A DNA stretch of 30,000 bases from positions 467,501 through 497,500 of the forward strand of contig CAJNDS010002251.1 of NCBI GenBank assembly GCA_905221605.1, written 5' to 3'. This document shows positions 19,005-28,268 of this stretch, piece after piece. Numbering within the stretch: position 1 is the stretch's first letter; every line of letters starts with the position of its first letter. Below the pieces are notes generated by a model, which worked only from the letters and a program-made list of their open reading frames with translations, was not told the origin of the DNA and made no database searches. The stretch is from Symbiodinium natans. Lineage: Eukaryota; Sar; Dinophyceae; Suessiales; Symbiodiniaceae. The position numbers were made by a program, and so were the translations under genes.

Positions 19005-19115
19005 TGTGTCAGGGGGGGGCGCGCGCTCGGGTGTGAAACACCCCGGGCCGCGCGCTCGCGTTGCCCGTCAACCCACCCCGGCCACCCAAACTATACTCTA
19101 TTAGGGTTTAGGGTT
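19005..19115. other. conserved hairpin module, copy 2
   Basis: Follows fifteen perfect TTTAGGG units. The hairpin is GGTGT-GAA-ACACC, flanked by GCGCGC on both sides, then GCTCGCGTT, ACCCACCCCGGCCACCCAAA and TATTAGGGTTTAGGG. Relative to copy 1 the stem differs by a C-G to T-A pair swap that keeps pairing. Confidence 0.7.
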
Positions 19116-19172
19116 TATGGAATGTATTTTCTTGTGCCCTGATGCTTGCTTTGATGTTTTTAAAGTTGCGCT

Positions 19173-20230
19173 GTTAGGGTTTAAGCTGGGGTTGGGGGTA
19201 GCCTCGGCCCTTTTCGGGCCTTCGGCGTGTCAGGGCCCGTAGAGGCCCTTATTTATTTGAAGGTCAGGGAAACCCTTTGTGTCTGCTCCTGGATTCCCCT
19301 TCTTTCAGGGCCTCAATTAAGTATTTTTCATTGCGGGTACGGGCATCCTGGGGTCCCCCTTCTTTTAGGGGGCCTTTTGACGCCTTTTGAAGTATTTTGG
19401 TGGCTCTTGGGGTCTCTCGGCGCCTTGTTCGGACCTTCGGCGTGTCAGGGGCCGTAGAGGCTTTATTCATTTAAAGGTCAGGGAACCTATTAATGAATTT
19501 TTCGCCAATGAGTCTTTCAATCGCTAGGGTTTAAGCTCGGGTTCGGGGTAGCCTCGGCCCTTTTCGGGCCTTCGGCAAGTTAGGGCCCGTAGAGGCCCTT
19601 ATTTGCTTGAGGCCTTCGTAGGGTTTTGCGGTGTTAGGGTTTAAGCTGGGGTTCGGGGTAGCCTCGGGCCTTTTCGGGCCTTCGGCACGTTAGGGCCCGT
19701 AGAGGCCCTTCTTTGCTTGAAGGCCGTCGTAGGGTTTTGCGGTGTCAGGGTTTAGGCTGGGGTTCGGGGTAGCCTCGGTCCTTTTCGGGCCTTCGGCACG
19801 TGGGCCCGTAACTTTTGAAGTGTTTTGGTGGCTCTTGGGGTCTCTCGGCGCCTTGTTCGGACCTTCGGCGTGTCAGGGGCCGTAGAGGCTTTATTCATTT
19901 AAAGGTCAGGGAACCTATTAATGAATTTTTCGCCAATGAGTCTTTCAATCGCTAGGGTTTAAGCTCGGGTTCGGGGTAGCCTCGGCCCTTTTCGAGCCTT
20001 CGGCAAGTTAGGGCCCGTAGAGGCCCTTATTTGCTTGAAGGCCTTCGTAGGGTTTTGCGGTGTTAGGGTTTAAGCTGGGGTTCGGGGTTGCCTCGGCCCT
20101 TTTCGGGCCTTCGGTTAGGGCCCGTAGAGGCCCTTATTTGCTTGAAGGCCGTCGTAGGGTTTTGCCGTGTCAGGGTTTAGGCTGGGGTTCGGGTAGGCTC
20201 GGTCCTTTTCAGGCCTTCGTTTAGTGGCTT
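19173..20230. repeat. GC-rich satellite with 428-bp higher-order repeat
   Basis: Monomers beginning (T/C)AGGGTTTAAGCT.GGGTTCGGGGTA occur at about 19173, 19523, 19633, 19744, 19951, 20062 and 20169. Successive monomers are about 107-111 bp apart, and the trio at 19523/19633/19744 recurs at 19951/20062/20169, an offset of 425-429 bp. The linker (CTCTTGGGGTCTCTCGGCGC and downstream) is duplicated with them. Each monomer contains two short hairpins, GGCCCTTTTCGGGCC and AGGGCCCGTAGAGGCCCTT. No gene is evident. Confidence 0.9.
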
Positions 20231-20234
20231 TCTA

Positions 20235-20720
20235 GGCCCTTAGCAAGGGCCTTGCCGGCCAAACCAAGGGCCTTGTCGGGCCAAGGGCCTTGCCGGGGGC
20301 TTGCCGGGCCAAGGGCCTCCAAGAGGCCCCCGACACAGAGGCCTTGCCGGACCAAGGGCCTTGCCGGGCCAAGGAGCCTGGCCAAGGGCCTTGCCGCCAA
20401 CAAGCCCGGCAAGGCCCAAGGACCCGCAAGGTTCTGGCAAGGCCCTTGGCGCGGCAAGGCAAGGCCCCCGAGTCGGCACCCCTGGCCCGGCCTTGGCCCG
20501 GCAAAACCTTAGGGGTCTTGGTAGGGATTTTTTGGCCCTTTCGACAGGGAGGGGCCCTAAAGGGCCTGGGGGGCCTTGGCTCAGGGCACCCTTACTGTCT
20601 TGTCTCGACACAAAAAAAGACCCTTGGCCCGGCACCGGTTTGGGTTGGGCCCTTGGCTAGGGGCCCCCGAGGCCCTTCACCACGGGGGCCCTTGGCCGGC
20701 GGGGGGGGCGGAGCGGTGAA
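20235..20720. repeat. GC-rich AAGGGCCTTGCCGGGCC low-complexity block
   Basis: Irregular repetition of AAGGGCCTTGCCGGGCC; the complementary form (GGCAAGGCCCTTGG) becomes frequent after about 20400, so the block is roughly an inverted repeat. The open frames on both strands (up to 182 codons) are rich in Gly, Pro, Ala and Arg because of base composition and are not called genes. Confidence 0.75.
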
Positions 20721-20959
20721 ACAAGCCCCCAAAATGAAGAAATTGAGCAACCAGCCTGCCTGGACCCCTCGCCAGCCTCCTGGTCCAGGAATCAGGGACC
20801 AGGGGGCCCCTGGGGGGGGGGGGGCCCGACAAACCTGAACCCAAAACCCTGAAGCTGGCCCACCTGTCCGTTTCTTCTTTTCGCTTGGGCGCTCGGGCTG
20901 TAAGGCCCTCGGCCGAGCGTTCGGGGTCTGTCGCTCGACGGAAGCGACCCCTCACTTAG

Positions 20960-21050
20960 TTTAGGGTTTAGGGTTTAGGGTTTAGGGTTTAGGGTCTAGG
21001 GTCTAGGGTCTAGGGTCTAGGGTTTAGGGTTTAGGGTTTAGGGTTTAGGG
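20960..21050 (+). repeat. TTTAGGG array with (TCTAGGG)4
   Basis: Four identical TCTAGGG units at 20995-21022 flanked by perfect TTTAGGG. Confidence 0.96.
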
Positions 21051-21115
21051 CTTGGGCCGCGCACCCAGGAGCATCAACGTGTGGAGCTCCCTGTAGCGGA
21101 TCTCCAGCGTCCTCG

Positions 21116-21172
21116 AGGGCTCCCAGAGGAACCCTAAACCCTAAACCCTAAACCCTAAACAAGGGCTCCCAG
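21116..21172. repeat. CCCTAAA insertion flanked by 11-bp direct repeats
   Basis: AGGGCTCCCAG at 21116-21126 and again at 21162-21172, with four CCCTAAA units (plus AGGAA and A edges) between. Confidence 0.85.
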
Positions 21173-21262
21173 GGTGGCAGGGTGGCGGCGGGAACTCTGC
21201 GGATCTGGGTTTTAGGGCCGTAAAACCTTAACCTTGAACCATGCAAGCCCTAAACTCCTCCT

Positions 21263-21272
21263 ATACATATAC

Positions 21273-21303
<31 letters not shown>

Positions 21304-21305
21304 TG
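21263..21305. repeat. ATACAT/AT microsatellite
   Basis: Three ATACAT units followed by an (AT) run; the same motif as at 12630-12716. Confidence 0.9.
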
Positions 21306-21543
21306 CTACCCCCCCTCCAAAACCCCCACGTTAAAGAAAAAGATCGGCGATCATCGATGTTTCCTATGACAGGCTTCGACATGATGCATTTGAATAACTA
21401 AATTGTGTAAATCCTGAAAGGGGGGGCTTTAATTTATTTGAAGCGGGTGGGAGAATTGAATAGTTAAAATAATGAAAATAATTAACTAGATTAGTTAATT
21501 AAACCAATTAAGCTAATTAAATGAATGAGATTTTAAATACTCT

Positions 21544-21727
21544 AAATCCTGAAAGGCCGGAGGGGGGGGGGGCAGCTCCTTCCTTCTGAGGGGGTTTCAA
21601 TACTTTAAATCTTTAAATATGAAGCCCCTATTGAAACATGAAGGCCCCATCAGATTTAAATTATCTCTTCTTTTTTTACGTTCCCTTCGCGGGAGGGGGC
21701 CAGGCCCCGCCCCCCCCATCAGGATTT
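21544..21727. mobile_element. inverted-repeat element, family C, copy 1 (AT-rich island)
   Basis: It starts AAATCCTGAAAGGCCGGAGG and a G run, and ends with a C run and ATCAGGATTT, making an inverted repeat of short AT-rich ends over G-rich/C-rich shoulders. The interior carries CAGCTCC, CTTCTGAGGGGG, two ATGAAG(G)CCCC motifs, and CAGATTTAAATT. Confidence 0.55.
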
Positions 21728-22135
21728 ATTAAACTATTTAAAATATTAGAAATATTGAGTTTTTTAAATGATTTAATTAAACAATCTCCCCGAATTAAAT
21801 AATTTGAGTATGAAGGTCTCTATTTATATATGAAGGCCCCTCCATATTTACTTTATCTAATTCTCTTCCCCGAATTAAGTAATGTAAACATGAAGGCCCC
21901 TCCACATTCAAATTCTTGACGGGGAGACTTAAATAATTAAAAATCTAAATAGTTTGAATACATCAAATCCTAAGAAATGGAGGGGGGTAGCTCCCCCCTT
22001 CTGGAGGGAATGAAACAGCTAATCTTTTATATGAAGATCCCTATTTAAATATGAAGGCCCCTTCAGATTTAAATGATTGAATTCCCCCGGTGGGAGGGGG
22101 CCAGAAAACATTAATGTAAATAAGCTAGATAATTT

Positions 22136-22273
22136 AAATCCTGCAAGGGGGGAGGGCGGGGGGGGGGGCTCTCTGCTTCTGAGGGGAGTCAGATAAGTTA
22201 AATAAGTAAAAATGAAGGCACCCTCAGATTTAAACTTCATTTAATTCCCCTGCTAGGCCCTCTTTCAGGATTT
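22136..22273. mobile_element. inverted-repeat element, family C, copy 2
   Basis: The ends are AAATCCTGCAAGGGGGGAGG and CCCTCTTTCAGGATTT. The interior keeps CTTCTGAGGGG, AATGAAGGCACC and CTCAGATTTAAACTT in the same order as copy 1, with a shorter middle. Confidence 0.55.
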
Positions 22274-22471
22274 ACTTGTCTAAAATTATATAATTTATGT
22301 AAATTATTCAATTCCCTCCCCGAATGAAGAAATGAAATATGAAGCCCCCTTCACATGAAATTGCATACACTTGGTGAATATTTAAACACGAAGGCCCCTT
22401 TTTAAATATGAAGACCCTTCCATATATACATTATTTAGTTCAGGGGGGAGAATTTATATGTTAAATAATCC

Positions 22472-22642
22472 AAATCTTGAAGTGGCGGGGGGCAGCTCCT
22501 GCCTTCTGGGGGGAAACAAAAATCACACAATTTACATATGAGGCCCCTATTTAAATCTGAAGGAGCCCCCCCTCAGACCTAAATTTGTTCATTACTTAAT
22601 TCTCCTCGCTGAGGAGGGGACCGGGGCCCTTTTTCAGGATTT
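22472..22642. mobile_element. inverted-repeat element, family C, copy 3
   Basis: The ends are AAATCTTGAAGTGGCGGGGG and GGGGCCCTTTTTCAGGATTT. The interior keeps GCAGCTCCTGCCTTCTGGGG, ATGAGGCCCC, TGAAGGAGCCCC and CTCAGACCTAAATTT in the order seen in copy 1. The left end has one change (CTT for CCT). Confidence 0.55.
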
Positions 22643-22876
22643 AAATTATGTAAATTATTAAACTATCTATATATATGTTTAAGTGGCATTTAAGTCCCTC
22701 CCGAATTCACTAATTTAAATATTAAGGCCTAATTAAATATGAAGGCTCCTCTATTTCTTAAAATATTTAGATTGCTTAATTCTCCTCGCCGAATTACACA
22801 GTCTAAGTACGAAGGCCCCTATTTAAATAGTAGATTTTTGAGGCCATCAGATGATTTGATCTGTGACATGGAGAGG

Positions 22877-23562
22877 CAAATCTGCGATTTCAAATCTGCG
22901 AATCTGCGTTTTCTCGGGAAAAACGCAGATTTCAAATCTGCGAATCTGCGTTTTTTCGGGAAAACGCAGATTCGCAGATTTGCAGATTGGTTGGGGGCTA
23001 CAAATCTGCAAATCTGCGTTTTCTCGAGGAAACGCAGATTCGCAGATTTGCAGATTAACTGGTTGGGGCTACAAATCTGCGAATCTGCGTTTTCTCAAGG
23101 AAAACGCAGATTTCAAATCTGCGAATCTGCATTTTCTCGAGGAAACGCAGATTCGCAGATTTGCAGATTGGTTTGGGGCAACAAATCTGCGAATCTGCGA
23201 ATCTTCGTTTTCTTGAGGTTTCGCAGATTCGCAGATTTGCAGATTGGTTGGGACTACAGATCTGCGAATCTGCGTTTTCTCGAGAAAAACCGCAAAATTT
23301 CAAATCTGCGAATCTGCGTTTTCTCGAGAAAAACGCAGATTTCTAATCTGCGAATCTGCGTTTTCTCGAGAAAAACGCAGATTCGCAGATTTGCAGATTG
23401 GTTGGGGGCTGCAAATCTGCGAATCTGCGAATCTGCGTTTTCTCGAGAAAAACGCAGATTCGCAGATTTGCAGATTGGTTGGGGGCTACAAATCTGCAAA
23501 TCTGCGTTTTCTCGAGGAAACGCAGATTCGCAGATTTGCAGATTAATTGGTTGGGGCTACAG
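22877..23562. repeat. array of eleven palindromes built from the 8-mer AATCTGCG
   Basis: Each unit is AATCTGCGAATCTGCG, an apex TTTTCTCGAGAAAA (or variant), then the reverse-complement arm CGCAGATTCGCAGATT. Apices lie near 22914, 22952, 23021, 23090, 23135, 23209, 23277, 23322, 23363, 23440 and 23511; seven have CTCGAG at the centre. Seven units are followed by a longer spacer, CAGATTGGTTGGGG(G)CTAC. Four are joined directly through CGCAGATTTCAAATCTGCG, itself a palindrome. The array is open in several frames because of its composition; I do not regard these as genes. Confidence 0.9.
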
Positions 23563-23568
23563 GGGGTA

Positions 23569-23735
23569 CCATATATATATATATATATGTATATGTGTGT
23601 ATGTATATGTTTATGTATAGGCATATGTATGTGAATCTGTATCTGTATATGTATTCGTATATGTATATGTGTATGTATATGTATGTGTATGTGTATATGT
23701 ATATGTACATGCATACGTATATCTAGTGTGCACAT
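23569..23735. repeat. TATA/TATG microsatellite
   Basis: Starts with an (AT) run after GGGGTACC and continues as imperfect TATGTA/TGTATG units. It directly follows the palindrome array. Confidence 0.9.
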
Positions 23736-24130
23736 ATATTTGTATATATTATAATGTATGCATGTCTGAAAAATCTCAGTCATGTTCTGTATTGTTTTGT
23801 TGAAGCTCGAATGAGTCGAAGGGCACGGGCACAAAGAGGCCGTTTTGAAGATCCCTGAGCTGTCAAACCTTTTTGGCTCTAGGATTCTTATGGGTTTATA
23901 TTGGATTTAGGATTCTTAACGTGAAAAAACCCTAAATAGGATTCTTATGGGCTTTATATTGGATTTAGGATTCTATGGCTCAGGGATTAGGGTTGGTTTA
24001 GGGGTTAGGATGTAGGGCTTAGCGAGTTTTAAGATTTCAACACTGTCGAAAACCAGTTTTAACCAAGCAAGGGGAATTTGCTTTGCTCTCCGAATCGTTG
24101 CCCCTAAACAATAACCCTAAGCCCTCAGCC
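23736..24130. other. unique sequence with a 57-bp-offset duplication
   Basis: No gene seen; ends in degenerate telomere words. Confidence 0.6.
23880..23974. repeat. 57-bp-offset direct duplication
   Basis: TAGGATTCTTATGGG(C)TTTA followed by TATTGGATTTAGGATTCT occurs at 23880-23916 and 23937-23974, separated by AACGTGAAAAAACCCTAAA. Confidence 0.88.
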
Positions 24131-24206
24131 CAAAACCCTAAACCCTAAACCTTAAACCCTGAACCCTAAACCCTAAACCCCAAACCCCAAACCCTAAACC
24201 CTAAAC
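24131..24206 (-). repeat. CCCTAAA array
   Basis: Contains CCTTAAA, CCCTGAA and CCCCAAA variants. Confidence 0.93.
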
Positions 24207-24299
24207 TACACCTGAACACGAAGCTCCGCAAGAAAGCTGCAGAGGCCCCCTCAGCCCTGAAAGCGAAAAGCCCTGAAGGCCCAGAGCCCCAGAGACTGT

Positions 24300-24558
24300 G
24301 GTTTAGAGTTTAGGGTTTAGGGTTTAGGGTTTAGGGTTTAGGGTTTAGGGTTTAGGGTTTAAGGTTTAGGGTTTAGGATTTAGGGTTTAGGGTTTAGGGT
24401 TTAGGGTTTAGGGTTTAGGGTTTAGGGTTTAGGGTTTAGGGTTTAGGGTCTAGGGTTTAGGGTTTAGGGTTCAGGGTTTAGGGTTCAGGGTTTGGTTTAG
24501 GGTTTTTGGGTTAGGGTTTAGGGTTAGGTCTAGGGTTTAGGGGTTAGGGTTTAGGGTT
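24300..24558 (+). repeat. long TTTAGGG array
   Basis: About thirty-six units; nearly perfect to 24450, then mixed with TTCAGGG and 6-bp GTTAGG forms. Confidence 0.96.
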
Positions 24559-24668
24559 CCTGGAAGCCTGCACCCGGCTCTTTCTGCGCACGCTCTCTCG
24601 GTTGAACGCGCTGGCGCCGGGGACATCTCCGAAGCTATGCAAGGGCTCTCTTGAGAGGGCTTTGTTTG

Positions 24669-24764
24669 AGGGTTTAGGGTTTAGGATTTAGGGTTTAGGG
24701 TTTAGGGTTTAGGGTTTAGGGCTTAGGGTTTAGGGTTTAGGGTTTAGGGTTTAGGGTTTAGGGT
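24669..24764 (+). repeat. TTTAGGG array
   Basis: About thirteen units with ATTTAGG and CTTAGGG variants. Confidence 0.95.
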
Positions 24765-24966
24765 GGGTTTACCAGGTATGCCCTTCAACAATCCTGTAAA
24801 GAATTTCAGACGGTTCTAAAATTATGCAGCAACAACAAACATTCAGAAGGATTTGAAGCTGGTAAAGACTGGGTAGGTCCCATGTTCCCGAATAATTTGT
24901 TGGGGGTCGATACAAAGGGTCTTGCATTGAAGAAGTCAAGGAAATCAAACAAGCTCACAACCCTCG

Positions 24967-25032
24967 CCCTAAACCCTAAACCTTAAACCCCAAACCCTAT
25001 TCCCTAAACCCTACACCCCTTAACCCTTAACC
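24967..25032 (-). repeat. degenerate CCCTAAA array
   Basis: Includes CCTTAAA, CCCCAAA and CCCTTAA. Confidence 0.85.
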
Positions 25033-25247
25033 GTCTAAAAGCTTCCCGTCATAAACCCCCTTCCAAGAGCACTTGCGATCTTTTCTGTGAGTTTCTGCCG
25101 CGCGCACTTGCGCTGATGTTCGAGAGCTGTCTTCTTGCAAATGTAAGGCGGGTTGATCGCTTCCAAAAATATGGGCAAGTGATGAGACCTTGCAGGTCTG
25201 ACAAGATTTCGGGCTTGAGGGGTCTTGGGCTTATAGACTTATAGCAG

Positions 25248-25319
25248 TTTAGGGTTTAGGCGTTTAAACCCTAAACCCTAAACCCTAAACCCTAAACCCT
25301 AAACCCTAAACCCTAAACT
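25248..25319. repeat. TTTAGGG-CCCTAAA facing junction
   Basis: TTTAGGGTTTAGG, then CG, then TTTAAACCCTAAA and seven more CCCTAAA units. The G-rich strand meets the C-rich strand in the orientation expected of joined chromosome ends. Confidence 0.9.
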
Positions 25320-25432
25320 AGGGTGAGGGCTCAGCTGCAGCAGGCTGGCAAGAAACAGCAGGGCTTAGTATCGGGCTTCCGGGACTGGGAGCCGGGAGCT
25401 TGGCCCAGAAACCCCCCCAACAAACCTCCAAA

Positions 25433-25534
25433 TAGGGTTTAGGGTTTAGGGTTTAGGGTTTAGGGTTTAGGGTTTAGGGTTTAGGGTTTAGGGTTTAGGG
25501 TTTAGGGTTTAGGGTTTAGGGTTTAGGGTTTAGG
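25433..25534 (+). repeat. TTTAGGG array, about 14 units
   Basis: Nearly perfect throughout. Confidence 0.96.
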
Positions 25535-25689
25535 CCCCTGCTCGAACTCAAGGAAGACTAAGTCCTGAAATCACTCACGAACATGGCAACTGCTGTCGGC
25601 CGGCGTAGATCTAAGGCACGCCGTGATCAGGCGTTCAAAAGATTCTTTGCTTTGGGGCTATGGGGGACTTAAGGGTTTAAAGGGTTTAT

Positions 25690-25775
25690 TTTAGGGTGTA
25701 GTAATTTAGGGTTTTTGGTTTTAGGGTTTTAGGGTTTAGGGTTTTAGGGTTTTAGGGTTTTAGGGTTTTAGGGCC
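25690..25775 (+). repeat. TTTTAGGG (8-bp) variant array
   Basis: Successive GGGTTTTA units with one 7-bp unit. TTTTAGGG is also the Chlamydomonas-type telomere unit. Confidence 0.9.
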
Positions 25776-26301
25776 TTAGAGGTGTTGGCTTCGGGTGTTC
25801 TACTGCACTCTTCTTGCAGACGATTTCGTATGCGCCTGCCAACTTCGGGGCAGGCATGCATGACGCCGCAGGGATCTCAGGGTCCTTGCACGGTCCCTTT
25901 ATATGGGCCCTTAAACGGGGACCCCTTGGAAACTCCCTTCCATACCCTACACAACCCAAGGGCCCATACATCAGAACCCCTTAAACAAGGTAAGAGACCA
26001 TGTTAAGGGCCCATGAAACTACCCTTAGAGCCTTAGAGTGCAGGGTTTAGGTACTAGGAGGGCGTGGGCGGGGGACTTGACGAAACCCGAGCGTCAGGAA
26101 TTGGTGACAAATAACTAAAAAAACCCTTGAGCAGAGTCGAATAGACATAGACATGATCCCGCAGAATCGCGCTAATTAAGGATTCTACTTGGGTAATCCA
26201 GAAGTTTGGTGAGGGAGCTATTTAAAACTAACTCTAAACTGCAACCCGGAATCTGGACTGGAGCTCCCAGGTGGCTCCCAGAGACCCCGGCTCCCTCACG
26301 T
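25776..26301. other. unique sequence, no gene recognised
   Basis: GGGCCCTTAA/TTAAGGGCCCAT words occur in both orientations between about 25905 and 26015. Short frames on both strands only. Confidence 0.55.
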
Positions 26302-26500
26302 GTAGGGTTTAGGGTTTAGGGTTTAGGGTTTAGGGTTTAGGGTTTAGGGTTTAGGGTTTAGGGTTTAGGGTTTAGGGTTTAGGGTTTAGGGTTTAGGGCT
26401 TAGGGCTTAGGGCTTAGGGTTTAGGGTTTAGGGGTGAGGGTTTTGGATTTAGGGTTTCGGGTTTGGGGTTTGAGGTTTGGGTTTGGGGTTTAGGGTTTAG
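26302..26500 (+). repeat. long TTTAGGG array with (CTTAGGG)3
   Basis: About thirteen perfect units, three CTTAGGG (26399-26419), then degenerate TTTGGGG forms. Confidence 0.95.
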
Positions 26501-26514
26501 CGCCCCAATTGCTC

Positions 26515-26582
26515 CACCCCCCCCACCCCCACCACTGTTTCAGGAGAGGTATTTGTTGGGGGGGAGGGGGGGGGGGGAGGGG
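26515..26582. repeat. C-rich tract followed by G-rich tract (potential hairpin)
   Basis: CCACCCCCCCCACCCCCACC, then about 25 bp of mixed sequence, then GGGGGGGAGGGG and a longer G run. The halves are nearly complementary, so a large hairpin or opposed quadruplex/i-motif is possible. Confidence 0.8.
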
Positions 26583-26713
26583 CTGCAGTAATCAGCCTCC
26601 ATGAAACCCTAAACTGCCTTAAACCCCGAAAAGCCCACCAGACTGGGCGGCGGAATCCTGAGAGCTTGGACCCAAGAACTACCATGTGCCGAGGGGCTAG
26701 GGCTTGGGGCTTA

Positions 26714-26821
26714 CTTGGAGGTTCATGGGTACTTCTAATCTACTTATAGCCTACTTAGGGGACTCAGGGGGCCTCTGAAGTACAGCTATACCTGGGGTTA
26801 TAAGTACCCTGAACCTCCAAG
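26714..26821. mobile_element. MITE-like inverted-repeat element, family A, copy 2
   Basis: The ends are CTTGGAGGTTCATGGGTACT and AAGTACCCTGAACCTCCAAG. The inverted repeat extends outward here (TTA before, TAA after). The centre differs from copy 1 (GGACTCAGGGGGCCTCTGAA), so ends are better conserved than middle, as expected of non-autonomous terminal-inverted-repeat elements. It sits next to telomere-like TTAGGGTTTAGGG. Confidence 0.72.
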
Positions 26822-27448
26822 TAATTAGGGTTTAGGGTGCCTAGATAGGTAGCACCACACTGGCAACCAATCGTAAACAGTTGAGCCATTTTGTGTACTG
26901 TTTGCTCGTGTAGCGTCCCTACGCGAACCTACGCCCAACAGGGACAACGGCTACGCAGTGAACTTCACATGATCCCATTTATCGGAACCCCCTTTGCTTC
27001 AGACTACCGAAGCCCCTTAAACCCTAGACCCGAGACCTTGGACCCTAAACCCTAGACCCTAGACCCCAGACTGTAAACTATAAAGCCTACACTCTAGACC
27101 CTAGGCCTAAACCCTAAACCCTATAAATCCTGTAAACCCTATGGCCCTATGAACCTTAGAAACCCTATAAACCCTACAAACCCTACGCTGACTACACACA
27201 AACACTTTTAGGGCTCTCGATCGGCTCATGGGGCGAGGGGTTTACTGTTTGGAGTTTGGGGTTTGCAGGTTTTGGGGGTTTTGGGGTTTTATGGTTCAGG
27301 GTGTGGGGATTGGGGTTTAGGGTGTGTTTTTCGGTGTTTAGGGTTTTGGGTTGGCGTTGCTGCCGCAGAAGCTGACGCATGAGCACAAATTGTGGAGGCA
27401 TCGCAAAATGGCCGTTTGCCGTCTAGAGCTGTGGGGGCCTGAATCACC
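26822..27448. other. mixed sequence around a degenerate telomere tract
   Basis: Unique to about 27010, decayed CCCTA words to 27186, then GGGTTTTGGGG-like words. No gene seen. Confidence 0.6.
27016..27186 (-). repeat. degenerate CCCTAGA/CCCTATAAA tract
   Basis: Contains CCCTATAAATCC, CCTATGAACC and CCCTATAAACC, single copies of the 9-bp words amplified elsewhere in the window. Confidence 0.8.
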
Positions 27449-27489
27449 CGAAACCCTAAACCCTAAACCCGAAACCCGAAACCCTAAAC
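27449..27489 (-). repeat. short CCCTAAA array
   Basis: Six units, two of them CCCGAAA. Confidence 0.9.
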
Positions 27490-27953
27490 AAATTCCTCAA
27501 TTCATCAGCAGCAAGGATCCAACACCCCAGCTGTCAAAACAGAACAGCTTAAACCTATAGGGCTTAAAGAGCCAGTCCCAAGCAACAGATGCAAAAACAT
27601 ACGACTCTACTACCGTCAAGAAGCGCAGCCACTTAACACAGAAACCGAAGCTTCGTGCCTAAACCGGATACTTTCATCTCTGAAGATGTAGAAGCCTTCT
27701 TACCGCCTCCCGCCGCCTGGATTCCTAAACGTCAGAATCGCAGGCACCGACCTTACCCAGTCCCAAACAATTTCGTTCTAAACCCTAAACCCCAAAAGGT
27801 GGTAAGTAGGGTTGGTTTAGGGTAATGTGGCGAGGTTGCCATACACCCCGCCTCAAAAGAGTCCTTCCATATGCTACGTTCGAGAGCTGGCACGCTGAAA
27901 TCTACAGAGTATACCATCGTAGGGAAATCGCCGAAACTCGAAACAAGAACCCC

Positions 27954-28024
27954 TAAACCCCAAAACCCCAAACCCTAAACCCTCAACCATAACCCTGAAA
28001 CCCTAAACCTAAAACCCCTAAGCC
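27954..28024 (-). repeat. degenerate CCCTAAA array
   Basis: Contains CCCCAAA, CCATAA and CCCTGAA variants. Confidence 0.82.
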
Positions 28025-28268
28025 CTTTTTTGAGATGCCCCCGAGTTCGAGGAAAAAGGCTTCCCGCGCTCCGCATTTGCGGTTCGGTCGGGTTCGGCTA
28101 TATTTGTGGGGTTTAGCATTTTAGAGCTTAAGGCTTCACAAGGTTGATTGTTTGTAGGATTTACAGGGTTCATAAGTTTTGTAGGATTACAGGGCCTATA
28201 GGGTTTCTGGGGTACAGAGGATCTAGACTCAGAGGTAACTCGGAAGAAAAAAGGGTACCCTTGCCGGT

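Larger units (their letters stand above)
21400..22860. repeat. AT-rich island with degenerate repeated TATGAAGGCCCC modules
   Basis: A/T-rich sequence broken by G or C runs, unlike the GC-balanced surroundings. ATGAAGGCCCC or a close variant occurs at least a dozen times on the plus strand (for example near 21639, 21828, 21890, 22050, 22389, 22739, 22809), usually followed by TATTTAAAT or TCAGATTTAAA. CCCCGAATTAA(A/G)TAAT recurs near 21790 and 21868. Partial left ends of family C occur near 21409 and 21965. It has no credible gene. Confidence 0.7.

Noticed and set aside
20240-20838. Long Gly/Pro/Arg-rich frames on both strands
   Set aside because: They follow from the GC-rich AAGGGCCTTGCCGGGCC repetition and are open on both strands at once.
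22877-23562. CRISPR array
   Set aside because: The units are near-perfect palindromes with near-identical linkers, not fixed repeats with unique spacers. The context is eukaryotic and no cas gene is present.
22739-23620. A 293-codon open frame across the palindrome array
   Set aside because: The translation is a repeated LRICESAF/KRRFAD pattern dictated by the 8-bp and palindromic repeats, other frames are open on both strands, and it runs into the microsatellite.
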